From Topomyia yanbarensis (taxonomy: Eukaryota > Arthropoda > Insecta > Diptera > Culicidae): 64,000 nt of DNA. Position numbers and translations under genes: made by a program. Where the stretch lies: contig NC_080671.1 of the NCBI RefSeq assembly GCF_030247195.1, forward strand, positions 203,650,897 to 203,714,896, given 5' to 3'. Numbering within the stretch: the stretch's first letter is position 1; each line of letters opens with the position of its first letter. The notes beneath the pieces are model-generated. The model had not been told where the DNA came from, ran no database searches, and saw only the letters and a list, made by a program, of their open reading frames with translations. Shown piece by piece: positions 35,486 through 48,245 of this stretch.

Positions 35486-37391
35486 CTAGAATGATAAGAT
35501 CATGTGTAATCGCTGCATTCTTTTGTTTGATCGATTCTAATATGGAAAAGTTTCTCTATAAGATTATAAATATATCACAATTCAAGAACTTGCTTTAAGT
35601 GTTGCATTTTCACCGAAAATTCACATCTCTAACCACAATATTCATTGCAATTCTTAACGGCTCACACCCACACTAATATTGTAAGACAATTTCCTCTGTG
35701 CTAAACAATAAGTTAATAATAAGTGAAAAATCATGCTTCTGATGGAGTTATTATACCCATACGGCCATACACCATGCAGAGTATATGAAGTTTTATTTAG
35801 TACGTGTAAAAAGTAATAAAAAGTTTCAACATGAATTTCTTATTTTTTCTAATCTAGCCAGTCTAGCTGAATAAAATCAACTAAAGTGCGATAGTAGTTT
35901 TTGAAGACAGATTACGGTGAACATTAAAAGCTAAGTGTTTTTATTAAATAAGGCAATAATGGGAAAAAAGTGTAATTCAACAACAGTCTACATTCAGTGG
36001 ATAAACCACACGAAGAAATAGGTTAGCATAAAACTTTACAAAAAACCAAAAAAAGTTACACGAGATCACAGAATGCATCGGGGAATGAAAACCAACACTA
36101 CCACATACCATTTTACGTTCCATCAACTAATGAACAATATCAGTTGGAAAGATGAATCACGGACGCGAAGTTACGTTTGCCGTCCGGGTGGAAGAAAAAG
36201 ATTGTAAAATTTGCGTTTATTGCAATAGCGTAGATCAGCTAATTGACTACTAATTGTGTGGTACATATTTACAAAAAATGACCAGAGTTTTCTGGAGTGT
36301 ATGAGTTGTACAACTCGTGTGTGTGAAACTGTTTTCGAGAAAGTATTCGAATGTATTCTCCCTCTTTTCAATGTGCAGTAAAATGTGTGTCCCAGAAGCT
36401 GGTTGAAAGTTTAAATCAGTGCTGCTTTAGCTCGACAGTGGCATAAAAAAGTTAATAACTCATAAGAAAATATATGTATAAATATGTTATTTTATCCTAA
36501 TATTTTTTTTGTTGAACTCAAACGAGAAGATGGAAATTCGAAATACTTAAAAAGCGTAGCTTTGGTGTTGCGTTATTTTGTAAGATTGTCTTCTACTATT
36601 GACAGACTTTAATTTGTTTTAAAGATACGATTATCTTTAATGTAAAGTACCCTGTTTAGTTTGGCCATTAACATTTGTGCCCGTTTTGAAAAAGACAACT
36701 TGATCCTCCAAGCTTGACACGGGGCGATGGTACACACGATTTTAAGTACTGTTCATCAAAATCAGATGATTTAAAGTACCTTCTGTTCGTACTAAATTGA
36801 GAAGATTAACTCAAAATTTGCGAAAATCCCTTTATTTTGAATTTTAATTTCTGTGATTTATTTTTAAGTATAAACAATCACATATGATGATTTATGAATT
36901 AATGATTGTTCTATCCAGTACGAACAGTAGTGACAACATTACTGAGTGTCTGTACAAAATGTGTGCTTCATACATGCAACGAGTAGTTCAGGAGCATGAC
37001 CACCAATTTTCCAAAATCATACTCTTTAGAATGCCGCGTTTAAAGATTAAGATGCATTTTAAAACCACTTAGACACACTCAGTTTAACTATGCAATAGTT
37101 TTGTATTAATGATAAGCATAAAAATTAAAAAGCCCATTTTCCCCAAATGTAGAAGACCCTTCAAACGCATCGAACTATTGAAGTATTGAAATTGAAATTA
37201 TAGCTAAGCTCGCTGATATCGCGATTGCCACCTAGAAATTGTTATTTTACAGTAAATGAGGTTCACCGTAGCGTAATTCTTAACTGTATTTTCATTCGTC
37301 ATCCTACGATTTGATTCCAAAGAATTAGAGTACACAAATCGCCTAATCTTGAATCTCAGGATAATCTTCATATGCGATCTATATGCAGGAT
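35486..37391. other. brp intron without recognisable insert
   Basis: AT-rich sequence with many stops. No inverted repeats, SINE boxes or protein similarity noted. Confidence 0.45.
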
Positions 37392-39086
<1,695 letters not shown>

Positions 39087-40357
39087 GAACTCTTGGTACT
39101 TAATTCAGTTTTGATAGATATTGCAGATAACTCTTAGTGCACATGGCTATACACATAGCTCAGCTCAATTTCCCGCACAACAGAGTAATCATTAAATGTT
39201 TATACTTATATTTCGGAAAAAGTGTCGTTTGTCGCTGATTTTCAGCAAAATATTTCCCGTTTCTCAGTAAACAATTGTAGCTTTTAGGACGAAAAATGAA
39301 AAATCTCGGCAATGTTGCAAAAAATGTTAGGATTCGGCGGAAAAAAGTATGCAGTGCTACGTCTCTTCTAAGATTTAAAAATGTTTCCTAACAAGAGTTC
39401 AAACATAAAACGAGTGGCTTATGACATCTGCGTCTTACCTTTCGACCCGACAAACCCGAGCCACACTGCTAGATGCAGTGTCGACCAATTAGCACGAAGC
39501 GATTATAAAAAAAGAAGAAAGAGAGAAAAAAATATTTTTCTCTCAAAGATTACATTTAGCGGGGAAAATAGATTTTCACTCGATATGAAAACGTATTCAA
39601 TAATAGAAAGCAATATTTTTCAATATTTAAATAGAGCAATATTGCATAACAAAATTTAGAAACATTTCTTTGACACATTCATCATTACAGTTGATCCCAG
39701 AAACACTTTGTATTGCCCGACGGTTTCTCTTAATGATAACCGAGCTATTCAAAATTTCTGCAACAATGGAGAGATTGTGTCAATAACAGATCACCTCGGA
39801 AAATGACCCTAAACTAACAAGTAATCATTGTATCCAAACTTCAAATTGTAGATTGGATATTGAATAAATTATTTGTACCTTTTGTGAGTATATAAGAAGG
39901 GTATAATTTCACCATTTGGTGTATAATATTAGTTTTTCTAATGATATAGTTTTAAATCCAAGTAAGAGTAATTTTGAAAGCATCACTTCTCTATGTTGGA
40001 TGGCATTTTATAACGTATTGATGACAATATTTTGCGGCATATTACTGCCTACTGCTTTGGTTAGTCTGGTTATACAAATTCCAACGGATTTTGACGCAAA
40101 TTACTATTCGACGGTCTATCCAACTCTAGTTGTAAATTAACAGTAACAATCTCCAGAAAGCATTAATAACATACTGCTTGCGATCAAACTATAAGAAACA
40201 AAGAAAAGTTCAACAAAACAGTTAAAAATCTACAGTGAAAGAATTAACGCCATCAATATGATATGTCAACCTTTGTGTGGGTGTAATACGTGTATAACAA
40301 CAAAGACACGAATCGGTGATGTTCAACTAGTAGATAATTGCTTTGTCAACTACTTAC
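39087..40357. other. brp intron without recognisable gene
   Basis: AT-rich, several short frames without domains. No transposon ends recognised. Confidence 0.45.
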
Positions 40358-40435
40358 ATCCGCTTGTAACATATTATAATGTTCTTCCTTTGCACACAGT
40401 GACTCCTTTAGCACCGAAATGTGACGTTGATAGTC
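40358..40435 (-). CDS. brp: bruchpilot internal exon, 26 codons (DYQRHI block)
   Basis: The exon encodes DYQRHISVLKESLCAKEEHY and ends NMLQAD, matching the ELKS/Brp coiled coil directly after the EEQHQ of the previous exon. The acceptor is TTCGCAG|GAC and the donor is GAT|GTAAGT; both are phase 0. A 141-bp intron separates it from the preceding exon. The next intron (35486-40357) is 4.9 kb and carries a palindromic transposon. The exon is too short to be picked up by ordinary ORF length cut-offs and was found by homology and splice sites. Confidence 0.95.
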
Positions 40436-40576
40436 CTGCGAAAATCGAAAGAAAATTGAGTACTGCGTTAGCGCCTTCTATCACAATGACACCTAATTGA
40501 GACTGATTAATCGCCTGGTTAGGACTATGGGATAAGCCATAGCATAATTCAATTATTCGCGTAGATTGGTAATCAC

Positions 40577-40666
40577 CTGATGCTGCTCCTCCAGGGTTTT
40601 CATCTTAGCAGCCATAGCCATTATCTCTTGGTCACGGCGCTGTATCTCAAGTCTGAACTCATCCAG
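40577..40666 (-). CDS. brp: bruchpilot internal exon, 30 codons (LDEFRLEI block)
   Basis: The exon encodes 30 residues beginning LDEFRLEIQRRDQEI and ending KTLEEQHQ, matching insect Brp/ELKS almost residue for residue. The acceptor is AG after TTTACTAATTTA and the donor is CAG|GTGATT; both ends are phase 0. In fly Brp this block follows the sequence ending MAQKQ. No exon for that preceding conserved segment was found between here and 63672. Either it was missed as short exons in the 23-kb intron, or it lies beyond the window and the visible N-terminal exon is alternative. All of the sequence is predicted coiled coil. This is the first exon of the contiguous run of nine. Confidence 0.95.
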
Positions 40667-42787
40667 CTTAAATTAGTAAACATGGAGATTGGGAGTGAAT
40701 GTAATTAAAAATTTTCACCTGGTTTGTGATTGCATAGAAATAAAGAAAACAGTTTATTGAAGCTGATTTGAATATGATCTACTTGACCGCATACTTAATC
40801 TAATTGGATACAATGTTTGAAGCGATTTACGATTGTTTTCGATTACTTAAAGCATGATAAGATAATAAATTAAGCATAACTTTATAAACAACAACTTCGA
40901 TGCTGTACAATACATAGGATTGAGCATTAGTCATTTGTGTTACTGACTTTCGACGGTTATATAATGTCACAACAGATGTGTGCATGTGTGTACGTGTATT
41001 CGTTTAGCTTTTAGCAGCAAATTTAACGCCTTATTGAGCTTTCGATTCTTGTCATATAATTTATCAACATCTGCTATCTATTTACAATCAATGATTTATT
41101 ATTCGCTTAGTTTCATTTCAAAACTAACGGAAACAATAAAAGGTAAAGTCTGACATTTCATAGGTACTATCATCAATGCTGCTATCACTAGATTTGGCTT
41201 CATTTTTAATTGCTCTCGTTTATCATAATTTTAAATGTTGTCTACATAATCAACAGGATATAAACTCTACGGGAAATCAACAATACGTTAACAACTAGTT
41301 AACAAACAATTCAAAGTTTTGAACTCATTTCATCGGAAAACTGAACACTTTTAGGTATCATGTAACGCGTTTAACTGTTGAACGAAATTTGAAGCCAAAT
41401 CATTGCTAAAGTATACACTAAATTGATTGGTGTTTTGGTTAATGATTGGCAATCTTATTTTGATTTGGCATCAGTAATAATTGAACAAGTTAAATCGTAA
41501 ATTAATGTCTAATGGCGCATATATCTTAGCTAATCAACCTTCACTTGCGAAAGACTTTGTTCAACATCGTGTGTTTTGTTCGTTCGAAATATATTTATCT
41601 ATTAGCTATTTTAGGAGCTATCTACTATATAACTGGATTTTTCCCTTTTGTTCATATGCACATTTGACTGAATTTCATGAGTCGTTCCAAGTAAATGGTT
41701 TTACAACAAATATATCACTTTTGGGAAACGGGCACTCGCTGTTTTTGTTTCGCCTGTAAAGTACACTATGTTGAAAGGTATACGTTGCTCTATAGTATCT
41801 AAATGTTTCGTTGTAATACACTAGATAGTATATAAATATATCTAATTCTTTCACTCTATCTTTACTTGTATATATGAATACAAACAGTTTGTTTTACATA
41901 AGACCAAGGTAGGTATAAAGATCTGGCTCGTTTAACGCAATGTCTGAAGGTGATTGTGATTTATTTTTTTCTAAACGCTTTGGATTGATGCAAAATTTAA
42001 GTGTATGTCGCAATGTTCGCTCCAAACATTTCGTTATCGGTTACAACTACTCGATAGGCAATAATTGACATTTGTGATTGACATTACCGTTTGCTCAGTG
42101 ATCTACATGATTTTGTATAAAATATGTTCTAATAACGGACAGTACTCAATAGTCGCAGTATATAAATCTGGTACACATTTAGTAAATGCATAGTTTTGCT
42201 ATGTATGTACAGAAATATCAATACTTTGATATTGAACATCAAAGTTACTGAAGCGCGAAAGTCGATGGTTTCGTTTAGTCAATTCGATAGTCAATTCATG
42301 ATTGGAAAAGATGCTTGTGTGGTGATTGGAATGGAATAATGAGTTGAAAGCAAGAAATCATACAACTAATAAACTTATGCCAAACCCCATAACATTCGTT
42401 GCTTTTGTAATATATATCAAAAGTTATTTAAAAAAATGGAACTAAACGTATATCATTTGATTAGTTTTGGAGTTCAACAACATTGAAAATACAACACAAT
42501 TGTTATCTATTAACGTTGTTCCGGTTATCATTTTAAACATTTTACACGCTGCTGAAATACAACTGCTAAAAAACAAAAAAAGTGAAGCACCGCCCCATCG
42601 CTTTTCATAGAAGTTTCATAAAATGTTTTAGTCTTGCTTTTCAGAGAAGTTTCATAACATGTTTTAGTCTCGAATTGGGCACTAGTCGACGTGTGATAAA
42701 CCTGTGTGAGGGAACTGTGGCTAAAATGAACAGGTAGCCAAATTAAGTCAATGTTTGTTAAATTTAGAACAAAGTTCACAGAAACCA
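40667..42787. other. start of the 23-kb brp intron, no recognisable insert
   Basis: Unique-looking AT-rich sequence with no SINE boxes or inverted repeats. I looked here for the conserved Brp segment that should precede LDEF and did not find it. Two copies of AGAAGTTTCATAA…ATGTTTTAGTCT lie in tandem at about 42608-42675. Confidence 0.45.
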
Positions 42788-44165
42788 TCATCGGGGGTTA
42801 CTTTACGCCACGCCGGTTACTTTACGCCAAAATTAAAGATTGATACTTGAGCTTCTAGTTTAAATGTAACGTTATATTTTGAAAAAATAGTGTTATTCGC
42901 AGATTCAACACAAACATAAAAACCTGTTTTAATCCACCTAGCGGTGCAATTGTGCTTTTCTCATTTCTCCAAACTATGATTTAATAGCTGATAATAGCTT
43001 CGTACAATATAACATTATGGAAATGTCTTTCATTTTTATTACACTTGGTAAGTGTATATAAGAGCACCTTTTTGCATTCATCGCGGTATCGGTTTGAATC
43101 GGAGTTTTCTATGTGATCGCACTCCACAACTCGTAACTGCGGAGCCGGAAGTCGGATGGAGATGGAATTTAATATCAGTTTCCGGGGACACAACACCTTT
43201 CATTTAAGACTAAGTTGATCAAATCGTTCTAGCCATTTTCGAGAAACCAATATAACCGTTATTCTGAATTTGGATGCTTCCGGATCCGTCGATGGTGGCC
43301 AGTGTGGCCAAAGAGACTTTGAATGACTGTTGGTGACCTAGATCTACAAATTCAACAGTTGTGTTTACATTTTGGAAAAAATTTCACCTTTTTACATTCA
43401 TCGCAGAATTTGTTAGAATCGGGATTCACTGCGTGATTGTACGTATCATCCTGTAATTCAAGAACCAGAACTCGGATCCATACAAAACTCAACAGCAGCT
43501 GATGGACCTTTCATTTAAAATCAAGTTTGTCAAAATCGGTTCAGAAAATTCCGAGAAACCGATGTGGACAAATCAACAAATTTTGTTTTGTAGCCATACT
43601 CTTCAACTCGTAATCCGGAATAAGATGTCAGTTGAAAATGAAATTCAATAGTAACCTATGGGAATATTATACCTTTCATTTGAATCTTAGTTTGAGAAAT
43701 TGGTTCAGCCTTCTCCGAGAAACCGATGTGGACATTTTGTTAACAAATCCGCAAATATACACACATACATACATACATACATGCATACATACATACATAC
43801 ACACATACATACACACATATATTTTGCGATCTCGGCGAACTGAGTCGAATGTTATATGAGACTTGCACCTTTGGGCCTCGGTTAGAAAGTCGGTTTTTGG
43901 AGCAATTACATAATCTTTCTATATGAGAAAGGCAAAAGAATAATATTTAATTAGCTTAATCAGCAAGAATTCAATGTTATCTTCATGTGATTATATTTTG
44001 AAATGTTGGTGGAATGGGTTTGAAAGTGGAGGGAATGGGGGGTTAGTAGAGTTGGAGTGGAGGATGCGTCAGAAATCCTTTATCTTATTTCGGTATAAGG
44101 AAATGCGGGAGTGAGGGTGGTCCAAGGGGAGGAGAGTGATGAAGGAGGGAGGTGTAACGGGCAAG

Positions 44166-44185
44166 GCGGGGGGGGGGGGGGGGTA
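44166..44185 (+). repeat. poly-G run with G-rich flank
   Basis: A run of nearly twenty G follows AAGGC. The flanks (44020-44200) are also rich in GGGA and GGAGG words. This is unusual in an AT-rich intron and can form G-quadruplexes; the run length may be a sequencing artefact. Confidence 0.8.
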
Positions 44186-44896
44186 GGGGCAGCGACGCAA
44201 TACTCAACTGCATATTTTGCCTTCCATTTGAGACTTGGTTTGAGAAAATCGGTTCAGTCATCACCGATGAACCGATGTGACTTTAATTGTGGAATATGCC
44301 CGGAACTCCGGACTTCCGGAATCGTCGACAGTAGACAATATATTCAAAGAATGTTTGATTGGCAATCAGTGATCTAGATCTGTGATTAGAAGTAATTTGG
44401 TGACCATTTCAATAGTTTTTAGTCTCTGAGGTATTACGATTGTACCGATTTATATGGGAAATTCCAGTGTATCCTTACTAACACCCCTGTAACTCCGGAA
44501 GCAGGAGTCAGAACCGAATGAAATTCAGCAGCAGTCCATGGTATTACTGTATCTTTCATTTGAAATCAAGTTTATAAAAATCGGTAGAGAATTCGTTGGG
44601 GAATGGGTGTGATATTGGCTTAGGAACTTGGCGGGTTCCCCGGTGGCGTCATGAACCGTCATAGGTGGCCAATGTCGTCAAAGCTGCTTTAATTGATCAT
44701 TAGTGATCCAGACCCGCAAACTAGAGTAATGTTACATCAATTTTAATATGTTTTACATCATTTGAACATCATGGTGGTACCAGTTTATATGGGAATTTGC
44801 TGCGCACTCTTCAATCCGTAACTCCGGAACCGGAACAGGCCCGTAGCCAGGAGTTTATTTCGGGAGGGGCTTAAAAAATTATTGTATAAAGCTTTT

Positions 44897-45062
44897 TTAT
44901 TTCGATTATACAGGTTTTAACCTTATGGTTATTCGCCTCTTTTTGGGTTAGAAAATTTCTTTAGAAAAATTTCTAACCCTACATGTGCGGGATTGATGAA
45001 CGAACCGTGATGAGCTGCGTAAAAGGTAATCAATTTACCAACTACGCTTTACCCGCTCCTGC
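44897..45062 (-). mobile_element. Feilai-like SINE, reversed, in the hAT
   Basis: Read on the minus strand it has the order seen at 59334-59502: GGTAAATTGATTACC-type head, CCCGCACATGTAGGGTTAGA, then AAGAGGCGAATAACCATAAG and an A-rich tail. The flanking direct repeat ATAAAGCTTTT (44886-44896 and 45063-45073) is an 11-bp target duplication. Confidence 0.85.
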
Positions 45063-45614
45063 ATAAAGCTTTTAGTTCTAATTACTTCATATTGTCACTA
45101 GAAACTAAACGAAATTTTGAAAAGTTCTTAATGAAAACAAAGCCAAATCTAAGACAATCCATGTTCTTTGTCACAAGAAAGGCTATAGTACATCAACGAA
45201 TTATTGATGTTTAATTTGATTTTTATTATTTATTTTTATTTACAAGTTACAATTTACTCTCGTTGCAACAATGGATATTCTAGAGTTCTCAGTATTTATG
45301 CGCTAACCGAATATGACAATCCTTGACAGTGCTGGAAAACGCAAGGTGTTCTAAGCTACACGTTTAAAAGGTGTAGATGACGCTAAATCGAAATGAGTAG
45401 AAAAATATCCATAAAATGTTCGATCGAAGAGAATGTCGAAATTTGCACAAAATCTTCTGATTTAGCAAACGAATTGTAGATGGTTCAACTTCTATTTTCT
45501 TGATCTGGCGTCCTGTAACTATTACCAGTTCTAATGCATCATGCTAACATAATTTTTTGGCATACCCCAGTTAGGAAGGAGGATCTTTGGTGATCAATAG
45601 GATCAAAATATATG

Positions 45615-47370
45615 GGTCATTCCACGTCTGATTTACAATCAAAATTTGAATTCCTTCCATTTTTTTTTCTTGCATTCATTAGTTAAAGTAATTGACACGT
45701 ATTTTTTATTTTGGCTAAATATGATTTTTTTTTCAAGTTATTAGTTTTTGAACTTTTGAAGTTTATAACATTGAACATTTTTCAATCACTTATAACTCGG
45801 AAACGATTCGATATATGGAAAAAAATATTAAATGAAAAAGTTGTGAGCTTACTGAAAAAATAGCAATTTCTTTTTGTTATATAACTTATGAAATTTGCAA
45901 TTGTTTGAAACAAATTGAATTTTTTAAAGTTGGACCAATTTTTTACTTATTATTTTCTTTAAATATTAAAAATCATGTTAAAATAATTGTGCAAAAATTT
46001 GGGAGTGGATATCAAAATACTTTGCGAGATATTACAATTATAAACTTAAAACAAGGCAATTTTACACCAAACGCCTAGTGATAGGCCTATTGTAATTGAA
46101 ATATCTCGTAAAATACTTCGAATTTCTTTCTGAAATTTGTACACAATCTTCTCGATATAATTATAAATTATTTGAAAAAGCTAAAAAGATTTTTTTGGCT
46201 CCACCCTGAAAAAAATTTGTTACTAATATTTGCATAATACATAAATTATTTAACAAAAACAAATATTACAAAAAAAAATCCGCCGAGATCTTCTGAAAAC
46301 GCAGCTTTTATTATTTAATGCTTTTTTCCAGAAATCTAATAGTTTCTCAGTTATGAGGCAATGAAAAATGTCCAATTCTATTAAATTTATAAAACTTTAA
46401 AAAATCACTATATTATTAAAAGTCGATATTTGTATGTATGTGATTTATGGACTCCCAAACGGCTTAACCAATTGCCGTAAAAATTTATGCATAGTAGGAA
46501 TTTGTTATGGAGCGTGTTTGTGTGCTATTGGTGGGGATTATCTGCCTACAAGAAGGCGCTTCGGAACAAATTATGGTTTCCTCCTATTTCGTTGAAAGTC
46601 GCATCAACGTGCGATGGGTATTAGCTAGTACTTTATAAAGTTCAAAAACTCATAACTTGAAAAAAAAAAGTCAAATTCAGCCAAAGTAAAAAAATCGTGT
46701 CTATAATTTTCAGCTAAAGAGTGCAAAAAAATTGAAGGGAACTAAAATTATAGTTGTAAATCGTGGAATGACTCGCATTCTGCAAATTTAAGACTTTTTT
46801 GGGGGTATTCTCATGTCAAAAGCAAATATTTTCTAAAGTCCCCCGAAATCAAATTTATTTTGATTACATATCTATATTAAGAAGATTATGTGAAAAATTC
46901 AGAATGGAACTCGAAGTGTTACGAGACATTTCAGTTATAACAGGCCTTTCGCTGGGCGTTTAGTGTAAAATTGCCATGTTTTATGTTTATAATTGTAATA
47001 TCTCGCAAAGAATTCCACTGCCAAATTTTTACACAATCTTTTTAACACGATTTTAATACTTAAATAAAATAATAAATAAAAAATTTGATCCAGCCTTAAA
47101 AAAATTCAATTTGTTGCAAATTTCATAAGTTATATAACAAAAAAATTGTGATTTTTTTGGTAAGCTTATTTGAAAACGCAACTTTTTTATTTAATATTTT
47201 TTTCCATATATCGAGTCGTTTCCGAGTTATCAGTGATTGAAAAATGTTCAATTTTATAGACTTCAAAAGTTCAAAAGCGAATAACTTGAAAAAAATATAA
47301 TATTTAGCCAAACCAAAAAATACGTGTCAATTATTTTTAGCTAAAGAATATAAGAAAACAGTTTGGAAGA
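45615..47370. repeat. three copies of an AT-rich repeat with GTCATTCCACG ends, inside the hAT
   Basis: Copy 1 (from GGGTCATTCCACG at 45615) and copy 2 (ending CGTGGAATGAC near 46775) face each other. Each shares TTTTGGCTAAATATG-like, CAATCACTTATAACTCGG-like, TTGCGAGATATTACAATTA and AACGCCTAGTGATAGGCC words. Copy 3 (about 46790-47370) repeats copy 2 in the same orientation, with AATTGCCATGTTTTATG and TAACTTGAAAAAAATATAA. The pair forms an element of about 1.16 kb with long arms; the third copy is a partial duplicate. Confidence 0.7.
46405..46628 (+). mobile_element. short non-autonomous Helitron
   Basis: The segment begins TCACTATATTATTAAAAG after an A and ends CTAG before a T, as Helitrons do. 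Shortly before the end is a small hairpin, CGCATCAACGTGCG. The internal words TTTGTATGTATGTG and GACTCCCAAACGGCTTAACC are common in insect Helitron ends. Removing 224 bp restores the arm of the surrounding repeat (ACTTTAAAAAA/TACTTTATAAAG). No Rep/helicase sequence is present. Confidence 0.8.
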
Positions 47371-48189
47371 TGCTTGACGTTTATATTAAGCGCACATTGC
47401 TCTAATCTATTACAGAAATTCAATTTGCGTATGATTTAACTAACTTTCTTTATTCAGGCCAATATCTAGCATAAAATGAGTTTTGTTAGATACCATTACT
47501 AGCGATAAATGTTAATTTTGGGACAGTTTTTGTACTCAGTTTTCTATGAAACTTCTAATTTTTTATTATACAATTCGTTTACTTGAGTCGGTTCAATGCA
47601 TTAGCTAAATGAAGCCTTGAGTCTTTAATATATTTCCACGATGTAAACAATGAAAATGATAAAACGCTAATGGTTGTCCAACAGATCTCGTGCGATTGAC
47701 CTGTTTACTGATCGAGAAATATTTTTCATAACCAACCGCGTCTTGGTGGTCGTTCATATCAATCTTGTACACTTCCGTATTATTATCGTGGTAACTGCTA
47801 TGGACATGGCAGTTCGCGAATATCTGATTTCATTTTTGTTTTGTCCCCTTACGGGCCACCAGTGTCGACTTCCTCAATGATGATGCTGACTGTTAATTTT
47901 GAGATACTAGACGCAGTTTTTGCCGTCAATATTATATGAACAGCAGCCACAAATTTGGCAATTGTTTGTTTTTCAGGTAATCGTATTGGAGACTATGGAT
48001 GTGCAAAGATGTAACGTGTATGATGATATTATCGCATTGCGTTTTGTGCGTGCAGGGTCAGCTAGGACGAAATCCTAGCTGACCCTACCCGTCTAATTCC
48101 TAGATGAGTCCTTTATAATAAATTACATTTTTTCCAAATGTGACAGGAATCTTTTAATAGCCACGGTTCAAAGAAGTTAAGTTTGTTTA

Positions 48190-48245
48190 TTGGGGCTTTA
48201 ACCTCCTGGTCGTTCGCCCGCGGTTCAAGTAAGAAGTATCAGATC
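48190..48245 (-). mobile_element. possible SINE tail fragment
   Basis: On the minus strand, GAACCGCGGGCGAACGACCA followed by GGAGGTTAAAGCCCC resembles the conserved tail of the SINE (GAGGCGAATGACC, then GGTTAAAACC). The head is absent. A similar remnant, GAGGCGAATGACCTAATGGT, lies on the plus strand at about 49592-49612. Confidence 0.4.

Noticed and set aside
43740..43830. CRISPR-like array from the ACATAC repeats
   Set aside because: Simple microsatellite in a eukaryotic intron without spacers.
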